64,000 nt of DNA from Pukyongia salina (lineage in GTDB: Bacteria; Bacteroidota; Bacteroidia; Flavobacteriales; Flavobacteriaceae): NCBI RefSeq assembly GCF_002966125.1, contig NZ_CP027062.1, positions 2,542,001 to 2,606,000 on the forward strand. Direction: 5' to 3'. Position 1 is the stretch's first letter. Every line of letters begins with the position of its first letter. This document shows positions 60,104-64,000 of this stretch, in pieces. Made by a program: the position numbers and the translations under genes. The notes beneath the pieces were generated by a model. The model did not search any database, was not told the origin of the DNA, and was given only the letters and a program-made list of their open reading frames with translations.

Positions 60104-60705
60104 TGCAGGAAAATATCATTCCACATCAATTCAGTATTTCGAAAGAAGACAGGATGTCTCTTAAAGGGCACAATGCATTACTGCTCTGGTTTACCGGATT
60201 GTCCGGTTCTGGGAAATCTACGATCGCGAATGCCGTGGAAAAGGCCCTGGTGACAAATAAGATACATACATACACCCTGGACGGTGATAATGTAAGAAAG
60301 GGCCTGAATAATAACCTTGGTTTCTCTCCCGAAGACCGAAAAGAGAACATTCGCCGAATTGCCGAAGTAGCCAATTTGATGATAGACGCAGGCTTAGTAG
60401 TACTGGCTGCTTTTGTGTCTCCTTACCAAAAAGACCGTGAGCGTATACGTAGTATAGTAGGAGAAAAACAGTATTTAGAGATCTTTGTAAACACGCCTCT
60501 GGAAGAGTGTGAACGTAGAGATGTAAAAGGTTTATATGCCAAAGCTAGAGCAGGAGAGATAAAGAATTTTACCGGGATCAACGCACCCTATGAGGCACCT
60601 GTGAATCCGGACCTGGAAATTGATACTACTAAAATGACGGTGGATGAAGCCGTTTCGGAAATATTAAAACACTTAAAAACTAAACTCGCTAAAAAGCATG
60701 AGTAA
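60103..60705 (+). CDS. cysC: Adenylylsulfate (APS) kinase
   Basis: Protein of 200 residues that phosphorylates APS with ATP to give PAPS. The P-loop is [12 protein letters not shown] (Lys38). It is followed by TYTLDGDNVRKGLNNNLGFSPEDRKENIRRIAEVA, the APS-binding segment, FVSPYQKDRERIR, and GLYAKARAGEIKNFTGINAPYE, the lid. Standalone APS kinase, coupled to its neighbours: it overlaps DUF2061 by 1 nt and cysD by 8 nt. Confidence 0.96.
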   Translation: MQENIIPHQFSISKEDRMSLKGHNALLLWFTGLSGSGKSTIANAVEKALVTNKIHTYTLDGDNVRKGLNNNLGFSPEDRKENIRRIAEVANLMIDAGLVVLAAFVSPYQKDRERIRSIVGEKQYLEIFVNTPLEECERRDVKGLYAKARAGEIKNFTGINAPYEAPVNPDLEIDTTKMTVDEAVSEILKHLKTKLAKKHE

Positions 60706-61603
60706 GTATTATTTAAATTATCTGGATGAATTAGAATCGGAGGCTATTTATATCCTGCGCGAGGTATGGGCACAGTTCCAGAATCCTGTGATTCTCTTTT
60801 CCGGTGGAAAGGATTCTATTGTGGTGACACATTTAGCCAAGAAAGCGTTTTATCCATCCAGAATTCCTTTTCCACTGATGCATGTGGATACAGGGCATAA
60901 CTTCCCGGAAACCATAAAATTTAGAGACGACCTAATAAAAGACCTGGGAGTGCAGCTTATTGTTGGATCTGTTCAGGAATCTATCGATACGGGGCGAGTA
61001 GCCGAAGAAAAAGGAAAGAACGCTACCCGTAATGCACTACAGATCACCACCTTGCTCGATGCCATAGAAACAAATAAGGTGGACTGTGCTATTGGAGGTG
61101 GTAGAAGAGATGAGGAAAAGGCCAGGGCTAAAGAGCGGTTCTTTTCGCATCGGGATGATTTCGGACAATGGGATCCTAAAAACCAACGTCCCGAATTGTG
61201 GAACATTTTAAATGGAAAACATTTCGAGGGCGAACATTTTAGGGCATTTCCTATTAGTAACTGGACAGAAATGGATGTATGGAACTATATCCTTCGTGAG
61301 AATATTAGCATTCCTTCGCTCTATTTCGCGCATGAGAGAGAGGTGGTGTGGCGCCAGGATTCATGGATCCCGGTTTCGGAGCATCTAAAACTGGACGATG
61401 GAGAGGAAATTCAGAAGAAAAAAATAAGATTCAGAACCCTCGGTGATATTACGATCACGGGAGGAATAGAAAGTGATGCGGATACCCTGGAGAAGATCGT
61501 TTCCGAAGTTGCTGCGATGAAACAAACAGAGCGTGGTAATCGTAGTGATGATAAAAGAAGTGAAACTGCCATGGAAGACCGTAAGCGACAAGGTTATTTT
61601 TAA
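60698..61603 (+). CDS. cysD: Sulfate adenylyltransferase small subunit
   Basis: Protein of 301 residues, the PP-loop catalytic subunit of ATP sulfurylase. The PP-loop is LFSGGKDSIVVTHLA (about 33-47). Other family segments are PLMHVDTGHNFPETIKFRDD, GGGRRDEEKARAKERFFSHRD and FPISNWTEMDVWNYI, plus the C-terminal MEDRKRQGYF. It acts with CysN, whose gene follows after 72 nt. Confidence 0.97.
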   Translation: MSKYYLNYLDELESEAIYILREVWAQFQNPVILFSGGKDSIVVTHLAKKAFYPSRIPFPLMHVDTGHNFPETIKFRDDLIKDLGVQLIVGSVQESIDTGRVAEEKGKNATRNALQITTLLDAIETNKVDCAIGGGRRDEEKARAKERFFSHRDDFGQWDPKNQRPELWNILNGKHFEGEHFRAFPISNWTEMDVWNYILRENISIPSLYFAHEREVVWRQDSWIPVSEHLKLDDGEEIQKKKIRFRTLGDITITGGIESDADTLEKIVSEVAAMKQTERGNRSDDKRSETAMEDRKRQGYF

Positions 61604-61675
61604 GATAATCCGGTAGAAGCTCCACAGGCGAGTAATTTATACTATTTCAAACAAGATAATAAGCATATAGAACGA

Positions 61676-62944
61676 ATGAGCAATTCAACCCAGATCGATA
61701 ACAATCAATTATTACGATTTACCACCGCCGGAAGTGTTGATGATGGAAAGAGTACCCTTATTGGCCGACTCCTATACGATAGCAAGGCCATTTTTGAAGA
61801 TCAGCTTCAGGCAGTTGAAAATACAAGTAAGCGCAAAGGGCATGATGGAGTTGACCTGGCTTTATTTACAGATGGCTTGAGAGATGAGCGGGAACAGGGG
61901 ATCACTATAGATGTTGCCTATCGCTATTTTACAACACCACGGAGAAAATTTATTATTGCAGATACGCCGGGACATATTCAATATACCCGTAACATGGTAA
62001 CCGGGGCATCAACTGCTAATGCAGCGTTGATCCTAATCGACGCAAGGCATGGAGTGATCGAACAGACGAAAAGACATGCATTTATTGCTTCATTGCTCCA
62101 GATCCCACATATCATAGTTTGTATCAATAAAATGGATCTGGTGGATTACAAAGAAGAAGTGTATGAGGGGATCATAGAACAATTTGAAGAATTCTCCTCT
62201 AAGCTTTATGTAAAGGATATTCGCTTTTTGCCTATTAGTGCATTAAACGGCGACAATGTTGTAAATCGATCGGAGAACATGGAATGGTATCAGGGTGCAC
62301 CGCTTTTACACACTCTGGAACACATGCATATAAGTAGTGATATCAATAAGATCGATGCAAGGTTTCCGGTTCAGACGGTCCTTCGCCCGCAACGAGAAGG
62401 CTTTATCGACTACAGAGGATATGCAGGCAGGGTGGCCAGTGGTATTTTTCGCCCTGGAGATGAAGTAACAGTGATGCCTTCGGGATTCACTTCAGTAATA
62501 AAATCCATAGACACCATAGATGGGCCATTGAAGGAAGCGTATGCCCCTATGTCGGTTTCCATTACCCTGGAGGATGATATAGACATAAGCAGGGGTGATA
62601 TGATAGTTCGTACCAATAACAAACCCGAACCTCTGCAGGAGTTTGACGCCATGTTATGCTGGTTGCACAATGATCCAGCCAGGCCGAGAGCAAAATATAC
62701 GATCATGCATACCTCAAATGAGCAAAAAGCCATGATCAAAGATGTACTCTACAAGATCGATATTAATACCTATAACCGTGAGGAAGAGGATAAGCAACTC
62801 AACATGAATGATATTTCAAGGGTAAAGGTGAGAACTACCAGACCTTTGATGATAGACGAATATCGTGATAATCGTGTTACCGGAAGTTTTATCCTTATCG
62901 ATGATGCTACCCATGAGACGGTGGCGGCGGGAATGATATTGTAG
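61676..62944 (+). CDS. cysN: Sulfate adenylyltransferase large subunit (GTPase)
   Basis: Protein of 422 residues, the EF-Tu-like GTPase that drives APS formation by CysD. The G-motifs are GSVDDGKST (19-27), DTPGH (96-100) and NKMD (151-154). REQGITIDVAYRYF is the CysN switch I. Beta-barrel domains follow, ending TRPLMIDEYRDNRVTGSFILID. It lacks a fused APS kinase, in agreement with the separate cysC. Last recognised gene of the operon before a polysaccharide flippase. Confidence 0.96.
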   Translation: MSNSTQIDNNQLLRFTTAGSVDDGKSTLIGRLLYDSKAIFEDQLQAVENTSKRKGHDGVDLALFTDGLRDEREQGITIDVAYRYFTTPRRKFIIADTPGHIQYTRNMVTGASTANAALILIDARHGVIEQTKRHAFIASLLQIPHIIVCINKMDLVDYKEEVYEGIIEQFEEFSSKLYVKDIRFLPISALNGDNVVNRSENMEWYQGAPLLHTLEHMHISSDINKIDARFPVQTVLRPQREGFIDYRGYAGRVASGIFRPGDEVTVMPSGFTSVIKSIDTIDGPLKEAYAPMSVSITLEDDIDISRGDMIVRTNNKPEPLQEFDAMLCWLHNDPARPRAKYTIMHTSNEQKAMIKDVLYKIDINTYNREEEDKQLNMNDISRVKVRTTRPLMIDEYRDNRVTGSFILIDDATHETVAAGMIL

Positions 62945-62966
62945 TAATTTGTTTAAAAAGTTAAAC

Positions 62967-63003
62967 TCGAAGAACTAGCCGCTATAGCAGCTTCGAAATT
63001 TCT
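62967..63003 (+). terminator. Possible terminator after cysN
   Basis: TCGAAG (62967-62972) pairs with CTTCGA (62991-62996) around an 18-nt loop that contains the palindrome GCTATAGC. Only a short T-rich stretch follows, so termination is probably weak or partial. Confidence 0.4.
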
Positions 63004-63075
63004 ATCTTGGATAACTTAAACACTCCCCAAAGTTAAAAGCCGGAACAGGATTTTTAATAACAGCAAGGTGAATAC

Positions 63076-64000
63076 ATGATACAACGATTACTTCAATTGC
63101 TGAAGAATAAGGAAAATGTACAGTTAATTGCAAATTTCTTTTCTTTAGTTTCTATAAAGGGATTCGATATGCTTATTCCCCTTTTTATTCTACCTTATCT
63201 TGTTCGGACCCTGGGTATAGATGTGTTTGGTTTAACAGCATTCTCCCTGGCATTTTGCATGTATTTTGGAGCTTTTATCCATTACGGCTATTCTATTACG
63301 GCCGTCCGAGAAATTGCCAGAGCAAGAAAAGATAAAGAGCTTCTATCAAAACAGTACAGTACTTATATATCATTGTCGGTTGTATTACTATTTATTAGTT
63401 TAATACTGTTCACCGTTGCGGTTGCCGTAATTCCAACTTTGAGAGAATATTGGATTCTACATCTTTATACTTTTTATTTTGTGGCTATGCAATCCCTTTT
63501 TCCCGCCTGGCTCTTCCAGGGAATGGAGCGTATGAAATACATAGCTTTTATCAACCTTTCTACAAAGGTGCTTTATCTTGTAGCCCTTTTGTTCATGGTA
63601 ACGGGGCCCGGTGATTATCTGCTAGTTCCATTGCTTAATGCATTTGCGATGACGGTTAGCACAATAGTATCCTTTTGGATAATTCATAAACAATTAAAGA
63701 TACGTTACAGGAAAACAGAATTGGGAGAGATCATCATAGCTATGAAAGAAGGTAAACATGCATTTATATCATTATTTGCTCCCACTTTATACAATAGTAC
63801 TACCACTTTTATTCTGGGGTATACATCGTCAAACTATATAATAGGGATCTACGCCTCAGCTACAAAATTGATCGATGCCTTAAATTCGATCGCCCTCTTA
63901 TTATCAAATACATTTCTTCCATATCTGTCGAGAAATATTAAAAAACATTTTGTTTTCAGTAGGATGATGATCGTTATAGGGCTGCTGCTTACCGCCGGTT
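63076..64000 (+). CDS. Wzx/RfbX-type oligosaccharide flippase, 5' part (truncated by window end)
   Basis: The frame is open from the ATG at 63076 to the window end, giving 308 residues of a MATE-superfamily polysaccharide transporter. Features are NFFSLVSIKGFDMLIPLFILPYLVRTLG, the characteristic start of Wzx/RfbX flippases, then WLFQGMERMKYIA and at least six hydrophobic helices. Such proteins move lipid-linked oligosaccharide units across the inner membrane for O-antigen, capsule or exopolysaccharide. Its location directly after the PAPS operon suggests that the following locus makes a surface polysaccharide, possibly sulfated. Confidence 0.9.
   Translation, partial: MIQRLLQLLKNKENVQLIANFFSLVSIKGFDMLIPLFILPYLVRTLGIDVFGLTAFSLAFCMYFGAFIHYGYSITAVREIARARKDKELLSKQYSTYISLSVVLLFISLILFTVAVAVIPTLREYWILHLYTFYFVAMQSLFPAWLFQGMERMKYIAFINLSTKVLYLVALLFMVTGPGDYLLVPLLNAFAMTVSTIVSFWIIHKQLKIRYRKTELGEIIIAMKEGKHAFISLFAPTLYNSTTTFILGYTSSNYIIGIYASATKLIDALNSIALLLSNTFLPYLSRNIKKHFVFSRMMIVIGLLLTAG

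Overview
The window looks like a chromosomal segment of a marine-type flavobacterium (Bacteroidota, Flavobacteriaceae). The basis is a coding density above 90 percent, moderate GC, the Bacteroidota promoter -7 box TAnnTTTG ahead of many genes with almost no Shine-Dalgarno sequences, a type IX secretion sorting domain, many lipoproteins with Cys lipoboxes, a menaquinone pathway, and families typical of the group (DUF6090, fused alpha/beta 2-oxoacid dehydrogenase E1, PycTM-type membrane proteins). No rRNA, tRNA, CRISPR array, insertion sequence or prophage was recognised. No gene-free stretch exceeds about 260 bases.

Layout. 69-5429: a surface carboxypeptidase-regulatory-domain protein, an AT-rich DUF6090 gene that looks like an inserted cassette, and a large BNR-repeat exported protein. 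5524-13531: alpha-glucan metabolism, with a GH31 alpha-glucosidase and a tight glgE-maltokinase-glgB operon (the GlgE pathway, no treS in the window). 13686-16644: exported FG-GAP and LRR proteins and a small esterase. 16687-28321: menaquinone genes (hotdog thioesterase, menF, menD, and further on menB) interleaved with two SpoIIAA-like paralogues, a CvfB-like S1 protein, an exported esterase, a TPR protein and a C1 peptidase. 28352-32687: asparagine synthetase and the fused 2-oxoacid dehydrogenase E1. 33023-43139: two envelope proteins, uvrA-LOG, a membrane protein, ggt and an ACP phosphodiesterase. 43212-53248: glmM, a class V aminotransferase, a lipid A-type acyltransferase, rhomboid, SIMPL, TlpA, a GAF protein and an HD-PycTM protein. 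53303-58647: a metallophosphoesterase/beta-barrel giant, a lipoprotein and Dps. 58852-64000: sulfate activation to PAPS (cysQ, DUF2061, cysC, cysD, cysN) running into a polysaccharide flippase cut by the window edge.

The most striking signal lies between the E1 gene and asnB on the minus strand. A 14-codon reading frame there carries eight consecutive asparagine codons. It is followed at once by a segment that can form an antiterminator, then by a strong intrinsic terminator, and then by asnB. Stop codon, antiterminator and terminator are spaced as in classical trp/his-type attenuators. This predicts ribosome-mediated transcription attenuation of asparagine synthetase by charged tRNA-Asn.

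Other points of interest are five genes whose TAnnTTTG box ends 5-6 nt before the ATG (candidate leaderless mRNAs), a metallophosphoesterase with a possible kinase-like middle domain and a barrel, an M1-peptidase-like protein without its zinc motif fused to a barrel, an HD-PycTM protein without a neighbouring cyclase, a PAPS-producing operon without a PAPS reductase, and the DUF6090 cassette.
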